Source: an uncultured Fidelibacterota bacterium
GTDB lineage: Bacteria > Fidelibacterota > Marinisomatia > Marinisomatales > TCS55
Direction: 5' to 3'
DNA length: 64,000 nt
Assembly (NCBI GenBank): GCA_902615915.1
Contig: CACMQQ010000003.1
Span: 160,441-224,440, forward strand
Within the stretch, counting starts at the first letter, position 1; every line of letters begins with the position of its first letter. Below the pieces are notes generated by a model. It had not been told where the DNA came from, made no database searches, and saw only the letters and a program-made list of their open reading frames with translations. A program made the position numbers and the translations under genes. Shown piece by piece: positions 1 to 8,050 of this stretch.

Positions 1-241
1 TTGTATTTATGTATTCAATAAATATCGAACTGGATTTATCCTTAAATGATTGATTCAATAATTTTGATTTTTCCAAGTTTTTAACTTTTTTTGACTGAAT
101 GAAAGAGCGCAATTCTGGACTAATTTTTATGACTTTTGCAAAATCTTCCATAAAGCCCATTAATGACTCTTGCTGATCAAGTTTATGTGAAACTTCAAAC
201 AGAGCAGTTGCATGATTTTTAGCATAAGCCTCAAGCTTCAT
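1..241 (-). CDS. atpH: ATP synthase F1 delta subunit (partial, N-terminal part)
   Basis: Only the first 80 codons lie in the window; the rest runs off the left edge. The start MKLEAYAKNHATALFEVS and the following helices match the N-terminal six-helix bundle of delta/OSCP, the peripheral-stalk protein that ties the b subunits to the top of F1. The ATG lies inside the 3' end of atpF (11-nt overlap), so translation is probably coupled. The order atpB-atpE-atpF-atpH is the normal F0 order, so atpA and atpG would be expected beyond the edge. Confidence 0.85.
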   Translation of the reverse strand, partial: MKLEAYAKNHATALFEVSHKLDQQESLMGFMEDFAKVIKISPELRSFIQSKKVKNLEKSKLLNQSFKDKSSSIFIEYINT

Positions 242-776
242 AATTACCGACCTGATCTAAAGAATCCTTAATAAGTTTTTTATTATCTTCAGAAGAAAGA
301 TTTTTAGAAATCAATTTTTGAGCAACGTTCAAAGAAATATCAGCTATTTCATCCTTAATTTCACTCATCGCCTTTTCCTTTTCTGCTTCAATTTGTTTCT
401 TTGCGTCTTCAATAATTTTAGCAGATTGGTCTTTAGCGTCAGAAATCGTCTGCTGTTTAATATTTTCAGCAGCAGACTTTCCATCTGCAAGTATTGACTG
501 TGCTTCGGATCGAGCATTTGTAATAATGTCTTGAGATTCCTGATTTATATTTTCAAGCTCTTCTCTGGCTTTTTCTGCATCTTTGAGAGAATTACTAATG
601 AAATCCTCTCTTTCATTTAAAGCATTAAGAAGTGGTTTCCAAGCAAACTTTCTCAGGACAAAAAACAATAATAAGAACGTTATTATTGTCCAAATATAAA
701 GACCTGGTGTAGGTTTTAATAAAAGTTCAGTTGGTGAAGCAGCAGCAGCTAAAAATATATATGCTGTAAAATTCAC
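231..776 (-). CDS. atpF: ATP synthase F0 b subunit
   Basis: This is the peripheral-stalk b subunit, 181 aa. One membrane helix lies at about residues 24-42, with the family-typical WKPLLNALNER just after it. A long charged coiled-coil rich in A, K, E and Q follows to the C-terminus, where it would bind delta. The gene lies between atpE and atpH in the operon. Length and layout are normal for a bacterial single-b type; I see no second b or b' gene in the window. Confidence 0.93.
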   Translation of the reverse strand: MNFTAYIFLAAAASPTELLLKPTPGLYIWTIITFLLLFFVLRKFAWKPLLNALNEREDFISNSLKDAEKAREELENINQESQDIITNARSEAQSILADGKSAAENIKQQTISDAKDQSAKIIEDAKKQIEAEKEKAMSEIKDEIADISLNVAQKLISKNLSSEDNKKLIKDSLDQVGNYEA

Positions 777-798
777 TTTTTATTTCTTTTGTTGATAT

Positions 799-1014
799 TT
801 ATAAGAACAACATCAATAAAGCAAATACCTCAGCCAAGATAGCAACTCCTTCGAGCAAAAATAAAGGGAGGTTAACTGCTCCGGTGATCTTGTCAGCAGC
901 TTCAGGTTGGCGAGCAATACTCTCTGCAGCTGCAGCAGCAAATTTACCTATTCCAGCGGCAGCGCCAATTACGATCATGCCAAGCCCTATTGGGAGTAGT
1001 AGTGTTGAATCCAT
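799..1014 (-). CDS. atpE: ATP synthase F0 c subunit (ion-translocating ring)
   Basis: The product is a 71-residue helical hairpin. The polar loop holds R35-Q36-P37 and the ion-binding carboxylate is E55 in the second helix, 18 residues after the proline, as in E. coli (P43, D61). The positions matching the Na+-ligand Gln32 and Ser66 of the Ilyobacter ring are Gly here, so protons are the likely coupling ion (inference). A second glutamate, E62, lies seven residues further into the same helix, which is unusual. atpE lies between atpB and atpF. Confidence 0.93.
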   Translation of the reverse strand: MDSTLLLPIGLGMIVIGAAAGIGKFAAAAAESIARQPEAADKITGAVNLPLFLLEGVAILAEVFALLMLFL

Positions 1015-1033
1015 TTTTTATTTCCTTATTATT

Positions 1034-1945
1034 TTAGTGATGAACATTTATTGCCATTCCAATAAAAACAGCAGTTAATAATGTAAAAACATATGCTTGA
1101 ACAAGAACAACTATGATTTCAAGCCCAGATATTGCTGTAGCCATTGGCACAGAAATTGCAGCAACGCCAATTCCAGCTACAGCAGATTGAAAAATTTCAG
1201 CAAAGATTGCAATGAGTGATAGCAACGCCAAAATTGCAATATGACCACCTGTCATATTAGCAGCCAATCGCATTGTTAAAGCAAAAGGCTTAACAAACAT
1301 TCCCATTAACTCTATTGGAATTAATATGATGTAAACAGGCCACGGGAGACCATGAGGTACAAGATTTTTCCAGTGGTTAATAAAACCATGAGCTAGGGAA
1401 CCAGCTATCATTATAGCAAAAAAAGTAATGGTTGCAAGGCCTGCAGTAACATGAAAATTTCCAGTAGCAGTAGCACCGCCTTCCGTTAATCTCTTTAAAA
1501 AATAACTGTCAAAGAAAAATTTGTTTAGCAAGCTGATAACATCAAATACTGGCACCATCCCAATACCATTAGCAAATAAAATGAAAAAGAAAAAAGTTAA
1601 AACAAGCGGTGTCCAAGTATTGACCCATTTAGCGCCTACATTTGGAAGAACGATCGAATCTCTAATGAATTGAACAATGGCTTCAATGCCATTAGACAGT
1701 ATACTAGGTTTGTAATCACTGTTTCTTAAAAATTTCCTGACAGGTAAAATAATTATTAATGAAGTAATAATGGCAACGAACCAAAGCATAAATACATGTT
1801 TTGTTACTGACATATCTATGCCGAAAATAGATGGAATTTTTATTATAGGGTTTGCAGAATCTGAATTTGAAACATGACCAATAATATAATCCCCGACTTG
1901 TTCGATTACACTGGATTCTTGATCTTTATCGCCTGGAAGAAACAT
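1034..1945 (-). CDS. atpB: ATP synthase F0 a subunit
   Basis: The product is the 303-residue stator channel subunit that passes protons to the c ring. The essential arginine is R226 in MRLAANMTGGH, the family signature. Several membrane helices run from about residue 50 to the end. The N-terminal 40 residues are polar, longer than in E. coli and in keeping with Bacteroidota-type a subunits. There is no clear Shine-Dalgarno (SD) sequence before the ATG, as for most genes here. Confidence 0.93.
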   Translation of the reverse strand: MFLPGDKDQESSVIEQVGDYIIGHVSNSDSANPIIKIPSIFGIDMSVTKHVFMLWFVAIITSLIIILPVRKFLRNSDYKPSILSNGIEAIVQFIRDSIVLPNVGAKWVNTWTPLVLTFFFFILFANGIGMVPVFDVISLLNKFFFDSYFLKRLTEGGATATGNFHVTAGLATITFFAIMIAGSLAHGFINHWKNLVPHGLPWPVYIILIPIELMGMFVKPFALTMRLAANMTGGHIAILALLSLIAIFAEIFQSAVAGIGVAAISVPMATAISGLEIIVVLVQAYVFTLLTAVFIGMAINVHH

Positions 1946-2046
1946 AAATAATTAATATTTTAAGTTAACAATTAAACAAAATTTTTGAAAAATTAAGGCG
2001 GTCAATATTACGCAAAAAAAAAATGCCTTTAAAAGCAATTAATTAG

Positions 2047-2283
2047 TTATTTATTTTTAAATATGCCTTTTCCAAGAATGTAGAATCCACAAACTGTTCC
2101 AACGATAATGCCAATTATTTTTCCGATATTTTTATCACTATATTTCAGGTCATAAAAATGGCCAATGATGATAAAAAATAATATTGAACCTATAACTGAA
2201 TATGAAATTGATGCGGAATTAGCTGAATTCTTAACAGATGAATTTAATCTTTGTAGAAATGATAATAATTTAAATTTTTGTAT
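2047..2283 (-). CDS. atpZ: AtpZ/AtpI-like ATP synthase accessory protein (non-canonical start)
   Basis: This is an open frame of 78 codons between bactofilin and atpB. It encodes two membrane helices around SVIGSILFFIIIGHFYDLKY and IGKIIGIIVGTVCGFYILGK. The G-x-x-x-D turn between hydrophobic helices and the Gly-rich second helix match the AtpZ (F0F1-ATPase subunit, Mg/Ca transporter) family, which normally sits just before atpB. An in-frame TAA lies two codons upstream, and the frame contains no ATG, GTG or TTG. The only early candidate start is ATA at 2283. It is either a rare AUA start, a sequencing error (ATA for ATG), or a recently damaged gene. Confidence 0.62.
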   Translation of the reverse strand: MQKFKLLSFLQRLNSSVKNSANSASISYSVIGSILFFIIIGHFYDLKYSDKNIGKIIGIIVGTVCGFYILGKGIFKNK

Positions 2284-2299
2284 AGCTTAAGCTTGATGT

Positions 2300-2674
2300 T
2301 TATTTTTTCTTAGACCCTTTTGAAGATGAAGAATCTTCATTTTCAACTAAGATGCAATGCCCCTGAAATTCAGCACCCTCCTCAATGACTAAACTTCTGT
2401 AAGCTAGGTCTCCTTTGAGTGAGCATTCAGCACCCAGCACTACTCTATTTTCAACTCTGATGTTTCCATCGACTGAGCCGCCAATTTGAGCATCGTTAGC
2501 CTGAACGTTACCATGAACCTCGCCACCCTTTGCTATCCTTACAGGGCCCTCTGAAATTACATCGCCAAATACTCTTCCATAAACAGCAACGCCCCCTTGG
2601 CAAGTAACATTGCCTTGTATAACTGCGTCTGCACCCACCATTGTGTGAACATCTCTGTAATCATTTTTTGCCAT
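2300..2674 (-). CDS. Bactofilin
   Basis: The product is a 124-residue polymerising cytoskeletal protein. A short polar N-terminus leads into the bactofilin beta-helix (about residues 13-110), read as regular hydrophobic/Gly turns such as ADAVIQGNVTC and GGEVHGNVQANDAQIGG. The tail is a Lys/Ser-rich stretch. It is four nucleotides downstream of an M23 peptidase gene. Bactofilin next to an M23 peptidase is a well-known arrangement (for example in Helicobacter), where the bactofilin positions the hydrolase for cell-shape control. Confidence 0.92.
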   Translation of the reverse strand: MAKNDYRDVHTMVGADAVIQGNVTCQGGVAVYGRVFGDVISEGPVRIAKGGEVHGNVQANDAQIGGSVDGNIRVENRVVLGAECSLKGDLAYRSLVIEEGAEFQGHCILVENEDSSSSKGSKKK

Positions 2675-2678
2675 AATT

Positions 2679-3458
2679 TTAGTTCTTTACGCTAATATTT
2701 GATTTGTTTAAAGCTGGAAAATACAACAACGGATCAATCGCAACACCGTCTTTCCAAATTTCAAAATGAAGATGTGGACCAGAGCTTAAACCAGAATTTC
2801 CAGAAGTTGCTATAACATCACCAATATCTACACTTTTATATTGATCTACTAATATTAATTCATTATGCCCGTAATATGTGAAATAATTATTCCCATGATG
2901 TATGACTATTAAATTGCCATATTTGGGAGTCCAATCTGCAAAAACAACATTGCCAGAGGCAGATGCAAAAATAGGCTCACCCTTTGGGACAGCAATATCA
3001 ATTCCAAAATGATTGTTAACGTCTTCCTCATTGTTTATAATCATTTCTTGAGTAACCATTCCAGATATTGGCAGTAGTGATGGAATATTATTTAAATAAC
3101 CAGACCTAATTTCTTCATTATTGTGAAATTCACCAAGTCTTTCGTCTAAACTAGAGTCTTCTTTAAGGTTTGACCCTAATGCTTTTTGAACAACTACTTC
3201 AATTTGTTTCATTCTCTCAAGATCCCTGTATAATTCAATTACCTTAGCTCTTTCACTCATGACATTATCATAATTATTCTTCATATTTGAATAATCAAAA
3301 TAGCTTGGAATAGTCACAATTAAGAAACCGAAAATAACAATAACCACAATGATAAAAAAAGATAACAATCGAAAAAGGTTTGAACGGGAGATTGAAAATT
3401 TTTTATTAGAGCCATCGTTATCTGGCACAAGAATGAAAGTAAATCGTTCAGATTTCAT
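2679..3458 (-). CDS. M23 family peptidase, membrane-anchored (LytM-like)
   Basis: The product is a 259-residue peptidoglycan endopeptidase. It has a cytoplasmic N-terminus, one membrane helix (about 31-51), a coiled-coil linker (about 55-115) and a C-terminal LytM domain. The Zn ligands are complete: H150 and D154 (HFGID) and H231 (HLHFE). Catalytic H198 and H229 are also present, so it should be active. It starts directly after parB and is followed by bactofilin, its likely partner for spatial control. Confidence 0.92.
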   Translation of the reverse strand: MKSERFTFILVPDNDGSNKKFSISRSNLFRLLSFFIIVVIVIFGFLIVTIPSYFDYSNMKNNYDNVMSERAKVIELYRDLERMKQIEVVVQKALGSNLKEDSSLDERLGEFHNNEEIRSGYLNNIPSLLPISGMVTQEMIINNEEDVNNHFGIDIAVPKGEPIFASASGNVVFADWTPKYGNLIVIHHGNNYFTYYGHNELILVDQYKSVDIGDVIATSGNSGLSSGPHLHFEIWKDGVAIDPLLYFPALNKSNISVKN

Positions 3459-4325
3459 TTATTTTTTTTCAATACTTTTTAATAATTCCAGCAAACGTTC
3501 TAAATCATCGTTTGAATAATACTTTATCATTAAAGAACCGGATCCGTTTTTTTTGTGTTTCACGCTTACTTTTGTGCCTAATAAAGATATCATATCCTTT
3601 TCAATTGAATCAATTTGAGAAGTAAATGATATTTTTTTAATTTTTTCAACTCTTAGTGATTTTATACTATTTTTTGATAGCTCTTCTGTCTGCCTCACAG
3701 ATAATTTATTACTCAAAATTTTCTTCCAGAGTTTCAACATTGCTGATCTAGTATTCAAAGCAAGTAGTGCCCTGCCATGTCCGGCAGAAATTTCGTTTCT
3801 TATGAGGCTTTTTTTTATCTCAGATGGAAGCTTCAACAATCGCATTGAATTAACTATCGTTGATCGATTTTTGCCAACACTTTCAGCTATTTTTTCAGGA
3901 GATAGATTGAACTTTTTTTGCAATATTAAATATGCTTCCGATTCCTCGATCGCATTCAAATCTTCCCTTTGAATGTTTTCAATCAATGCAATTTCCATCA
4001 ATTCCGAGTCTTCAGAAATGTTTAATATGTAAGCAGGAATATTTTTTTTTCCTGCAATCAACGATGACCGATATCTTCTTTCCCCAGCTACTATCATATA
4101 ACCGTTATTATTTGGACGAACAGTTATAGGCGTTATAACACCTTTTTGCTTAATTGAGCTTGCAAGGTCACTTAAAGCATCCTTTTCAAAATTTTTTCTC
4201 GGCTGATTAGGGTTAGTTGTAATACTATCTAACGGTAATAGAGTAACTCCTTTTTTAGAATCTAAAGGATTAACATCAGTTTTAATAATGGCGCTTAAAC
4301 CCTTGCCAAGTCTTTTAGTTGCCAT
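3459..4325 (-). CDS. parB: Chromosome-partitioning protein ParB
   Basis: The product is 288 residues, a centromere (parS) binding CTP switch. The N-terminus [10 protein letters not shown], the ParB/Srx box with [14 protein letters not shown] (about residues 80-93) and [13 protein letters not shown] are all present. A helix-turn-helix follows ([25 protein letters not shown]), then a C-terminal dimerisation region. Its start overlaps the end of parA by 11 nt. A parS site was not identified by eye. Confidence 0.95.
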   Translation of the reverse strand: MATKRLGKGLSAIIKTDVNPLDSKKGVTLLPLDSITTNPNQPRKNFEKDALSDLASSIKQKGVITPITVRPNNNGYMIVAGERRYRSSLIAGKKNIPAYILNISEDSELMEIALIENIQREDLNAIEESEAYLILQKKFNLSPEKIAESVGKNRSTIVNSMRLLKLPSEIKKSLIRNEISAGHGRALLALNTRSAMLKLWKKILSNKLSVRQTEELSKNSIKSLRVEKIKKISFTSQIDSIEKDMISLLGTKVSVKHKKNGSGSLMIKYYSNDDLERLLELLKSIEKK

Positions 4326-5076
4326 TTTTTAGTATCTCCGCAACCAGATCAAGATAGTTTTGTGCTCCCATAGAATTAGCAGCATACATTAAAGCTGGCT
4401 TTCCAAAACTAGGCGCTTCGCTTAATCTGACATTTCTTTGAATGATTGTTTCAAAGACTTTGTCATCAAAAAAACTTCTCACCTCATCTGCAACCTGTTT
4501 TGACAAATTAAGACGCTGATCATACATTGTAAGTAATACCCCTTCAATCTCCAGGTTGGTATTCAATTGTTGCTGAACAAGTCTTACTGTGTTGAGAAGT
4601 TGCCCTAACCCTTCTAAAGCATAATATTCGCATTGAATTGGAATCAAGACCGAGTCTGAGGAAGTTAGAGCATTCAAGGTAAGCAATCCCAACGAAGGAG
4701 GGCAATCAATTAATATGTAATCATATTTTTCTAATAATGGCTTTATGGCTAAAAAAAGCTGCCTCTCTCTGTCTTCAACACTTACTAGTTCAACTTCAGC
4801 TCCAACCAATTCATTTGTAGATTTGATAACATGTAAATCTTTAATCGAAGTACTTGAAATAGATTCATTTGCTTTGCCTGATATTATTAAATCATAGACA
4901 TTTTTCTCAACTGGGTCTAAAAGTTCAGAAAGTCCTGTAGAGGCATTTGCTTGTGGATCTAAATCAATTAATAAGGTTTTAACCTCAGATACAGCAAAAC
5001 TTACAGCGAGATTTATAGAAGTCGTAGTCTTTCCAACACCGCCTTTTTGGTTTGCTATAGATATTATTTTTGCCAT
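4315..5076 (-). CDS. parA: Chromosome-partitioning ATPase ParA/Soj
   Basis: The product is a 253-residue deviant-Walker ATPase. Residues 5-20 hold [10 protein letters not shown] with the signature lysine, and DLDPQANAS and [12 protein letters not shown] are the switch and Walker B motifs. There is no N-terminal DNA-binding extension, so it is the chromosomal Soj type. It is the first gene of the run parA-parB-M23-bactofilin-atpZ-atpBEFH; the spacing is tight enough for one transcript, with a likely promoter in the 66 nt upstream. Confidence 0.96.
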   Translation of the reverse strand: MAKIISIANQKGGVGKTTTSINLAVSFAVSEVKTLLIDLDPQANASTGLSELLDPVEKNVYDLIISGKANESISSTSIKDLHVIKSTNELVGAEVELVSVEDRERQLFLAIKPLLEKYDYILIDCPPSLGLLTLNALTSSDSVLIPIQCEYYALEGLGQLLNTVRLVQQQLNTNLEIEGVLLTMYDQRLNLSKQVADEVRSFFDDKVFETIIQRNVRLSEAPSFGKPALMYAANSMGAQNYLDLVAEILKNGN

Positions 5077-5142
5077 TCAAATAGTATAAATATGTCTAAA
5101 ATTATAGATTAAAATAAACTTTTATATTCTATTTGTGAATTA

Positions 5143-5685
5143 TTATTCATGTAATTTTGGAAACTTATTAATCCATAAAAGAGCATCCAAAAATATACAA
5201 TGAAATGATATTGCAGATAAACCAATTACAGCTAGATAGTATTCATAAGAAGATGGTCTATCATTTATAAAAATTATTCCTAAAAAGATTGCCAATACTG
5301 ATAACCCTGTTGACCAAAGTTCTACATTTATGAGAAACCATTTTGTTTGAGATGGTTCATTTAAATGAGAAAAAGTAGTATGAATCCATAAAGCCGCAGA
5401 TAATAAAAAAATGATTTGAGTAATTAATATGAATCTCTCTCCAAGCAGCCCAAAAAAGAATTTAAAAGGAATCCCATCATCCAATAGAAGAAATTTCATA
5501 GCATAACAATATCCAAATGCTGACACAAACATCATTCCAACAATCCAAGATCTGTAATTTTCTGGAACACCTCCCCATAGTTGCATTCTATTTGTTGGAT
5601 TATTTATAAGAGCATATACATACCCGCCCAGCACAAATAAACCACCAATTATGTTAATTATTATTAATTGATTTTGAATTCGCAT
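5143..5685 (-). CDS. Hypothetical multi-pass membrane protein
   Basis: The product has 180 residues and about five hydrophobic helices (near residues 7-25, 45-65, 80-103, 120-142 and 150-170). I do not recognise the family. The loop after the first helix carries NNPTNRMQLWGGVP, and the last helix ends with a Trp-Ile-Asn motif. No catalytic or metal-binding pattern stands out. It lies alone between parA and the divergent tdh. Confidence 0.7.
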   Translation of the reverse strand: MRIQNQLIIINIIGGLFVLGGYVYALINNPTNRMQLWGGVPENYRSWIVGMMFVSAFGYCYAMKFLLLDDGIPFKFFFGLLGERFILITQIIFLLSAALWIHTTFSHLNEPSQTKWFLINVELWSTGLSVLAIFLGIIFINDRPSSYEYYLAVIGLSAISFHCIFLDALLWINKFPKLHE

Positions 5686-5763
5686 ATATAGTTAATTTTT
5701 TTTTATTAAGTTTATAAAGATAATAATTTGAACTTATTCATTTTTATAACTTAAGAAAAGTAA

Positions 5764-6786
5764 ATGAAAGCTCTTGTAAAGAATATTGGTGAAAAAGGTA
5801 TTTGGTTAAAAGATGTTGCCAAACCTACAATAAACACAAATGATGTAATGATTAAAATTACCCATACAGCAATTTGTGGCACAGATTTGCATATTTATAA
5901 ATGGGATGATTGGGCAAAAAAAACTATTAGAACCCCCTTAGTAATTGGTCATGAATTCTGCGGTGTAATATGCAAAATTGGCGCAGGGGTAAAAAATTTA
6001 AAAGTTGGAGATAGAGTTTCTGGTGAAGGTCATTTGACCTGTGGAAACTGCAGAAATTGTAGAGCAGGTAAAAGACATTTATGCCACAAAACAATAGGAA
6101 TTGGTGTTCACAGAGATGGTGCTTTTGCTGAATATTTATCATTGCCGGAGTCTAATGTATGGCCCATCCACAATGATATTTCATCTGAAATTGCCTCATT
6201 TTTTGATCCACTAGGAAATGCTGTCCACACTGCCTTGTCTTTTGATATAACTGGAGAGGATGTTTTGATCACGGGAGCTGGTCCTATAGGATTAATGTGC
6301 GTGGCTATTTGTAAATATTCAGGTGCTAAAAATATTGTTATTACGGATATTAATGAGTACAGGTTGGCAATAGCTAAGGAACTAGGTGCCAGCAAAACAA
6401 TAAACATTAAAAATGACTCAATAGATAATCATCTCGAAAAACTGGGAATTAAATATGGTTTTGATGTAGGGTTGGAGGTTTCAGGCAATCCAACAGCTTT
6501 TAACAGCATGCTAACTAATATGTATCATGGAGGTTCAATTGCTCTACTTGGGATTTTGCCAAACAACACTAAAATAGATTGGGATAATGTGATTTTTAAA
6601 GGGTTGAAAATCAAAGGGATTTATGGTAGAGAGATGTATGAGACATGGCATAAAATGGTTCAGATTTTAAGAGGTGGTTTAAATGTAAAAAAAATACTTA
6701 CCCATACCTTTCCCGTAAGTGACTATCAAGAAGCATTCAACATTCTCGATATTGGACAATGTGGAAAAGTAGTTCTAGAATGGTAA
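5764..6786 (+). CDS. tdh: L-threonine 3-dehydrogenase
   Basis: The product is a 340-residue zinc MDR enzyme that oxidises L-threonine to 2-amino-3-oxobutanoate with NAD+. Catalytic-zinc residues sit in CGTDLHIYKWDDWA and GHEFCG; the structural-zinc cluster CGNCRNCRAGKRHLC is complete. The Rossmann motif is GAGPIGLM near residue 173. kbl, for the next step of the pathway, starts 4 nt after the stop, so the two form an operon yielding glycine and acetyl-CoA. Length is that of the E. coli enzyme. Confidence 0.95.
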   Translation: MKALVKNIGEKGIWLKDVAKPTINTNDVMIKITHTAICGTDLHIYKWDDWAKKTIRTPLVIGHEFCGVICKIGAGVKNLKVGDRVSGEGHLTCGNCRNCRAGKRHLCHKTIGIGVHRDGAFAEYLSLPESNVWPIHNDISSEIASFFDPLGNAVHTALSFDITGEDVLITGAGPIGLMCVAICKYSGAKNIVITDINEYRLAIAKELGASKTINIKNDSIDNHLEKLGIKYGFDVGLEVSGNPTAFNSMLTNMYHGGSIALLGILPNNTKIDWDNVIFKGLKIKGIYGREMYETWHKMVQILRGGLNVKKILTHTFPVSDYQEAFNILDIGQCGKVVLEW

Positions 6787-6790
6787 AAAA

Positions 6791-7975
6791 ATGAAAAATT
6801 ATCAAAATCAGTTTAAATCAACCTTAAGTGAAATAAAAAAAAATGGACTTTTTAAGGAAGAGAGAATTATAAACTCCTCTCAGCAAATCAAGATTAAAAC
6901 AAAAGATTTCGGAGAAGTTTTAAATTTTTGCTCAAACAATTATTTAGGATTGGCAAATGATTACAGATTAATTGATGCTGCCAAGCAAGCATTAGATAAA
7001 TATGGCTTTGGCCTTGCATCCGTGCGGTTTATTTGTGGAACTCAAGACATTCACAAAGAACTAGAATACAAAATTTCAGAATTTTTTGGAACAGAAGATA
7101 CAATACTATATCCATCATGTTTTGATGCAAATGGAGGTCTATTTGAGACCATACTAACAAAAGAAGATGCTGTCATTTCTGATAGTTTAAATCATGCTTC
7201 TATCATTGATGGGATTCGTCTATCAAAAGCAAAAAGATACCGCTATCTTAATAACGACATGGAAGACCTCGAACAAAAACTAATTGAATCCAAAGATGCA
7301 AAAATAAAACTAATTGCCACTGACGGTGTTTTTTCAATGGATGGTTACATAGCTAAGCTTGATAAAATCTGCAGTTTAGCTGAGGATTATAACGCTTTAG
7401 TAATGATAGATGATTGTCACGCAACAGGTTTTATTGGAGAAAATGGAAAAGGATCAGCAGAATATAATAATGTTTTAGAAAAGGTAGATATTTTTACATC
7501 CACACTCGGAAAAGCACTTGGCGGAGCATCTGGAGGTTTTACTACAGGCAAAAAGGAGATCATTGATATCTTGAGACAACGTTCCAGGCCTTATTTGTTC
7601 TCCAATACACTTGCTCCTGCTATTGTTGCAGCTAGCCTAAAAGTTTTTGATATCATTTCTTCGTCCAACGAACTGATAACAAAATTGAATGATAATAAAT
7701 CTTTTTTTAGAAAAAAGATGATGAACTTAGGTTTTGATTTAAAAGAGGGTGACCACCCTATTATTCCGGTAATGCTTTATGATGCAAAGTTAGCTCAAAA
7801 AATGGCTAAGAAATTATTTGAGAAAGGTGTTTACGTAGTTGGCTTTTTTTATCCAGTTGTTCCAAAAGATCAAGCTCGTATACGAGTTCAGATATCTGCA
7901 GCAATGTCAATAAATGACATTGAAAAAGCGGTTAACGCTTTTGAAGAAGTTGGAAAAAGTTTAAACATCATTTAA
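6791..7975 (+). CDS. kbl: 2-amino-3-ketobutyrate CoA ligase (glycine C-acetyltransferase)
   Basis: The product is a 394-residue PLP enzyme of the alpha-oxoamine synthase family. It cleaves 2-amino-3-oxobutanoate with CoA to glycine and acetyl-CoA. Visible motifs are NNYLGLA, the PLP-binding DDCHATGFIG, and the Schiff-base lysine in TLGKALGGASGG (about residue 242). The close upstream tdh argues for Kbl over the related KAS or BioF enzymes. Confidence 0.95.
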   Translation: MKNYQNQFKSTLSEIKKNGLFKEERIINSSQQIKIKTKDFGEVLNFCSNNYLGLANDYRLIDAAKQALDKYGFGLASVRFICGTQDIHKELEYKISEFFGTEDTILYPSCFDANGGLFETILTKEDAVISDSLNHASIIDGIRLSKAKRYRYLNNDMEDLEQKLIESKDAKIKLIATDGVFSMDGYIAKLDKICSLAEDYNALVMIDDCHATGFIGENGKGSAEYNNVLEKVDIFTSTLGKALGGASGGFTTGKKEIIDILRQRSRPYLFSNTLAPAIVAASLKVFDIISSSNELITKLNDNKSFFRKKMMNLGFDLKEGDHPIIPVMLYDAKLAQKMAKKLFEKGVYVVGFFYPVVPKDQARIRVQISAAMSINDIEKAVNAFEEVGKSLNII

Positions 7976-8050
7976 TTGTAGATGTTGTTCAAAAGATTTA
8001 GGTAAGGTATATTTCTCGACCTTATTTTAAAAAAATAAAAATATCTCATT

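Noticed and set aside
6108..6407. Minus-strand frame inside tdh
   Set aside because: A shadow of the tdh coding sequence; composition and position show no independent gene.
5764..7975. tdh-kbl as something unusual
   Set aside because: It is a standard, widely conserved threonine-degradation operon.
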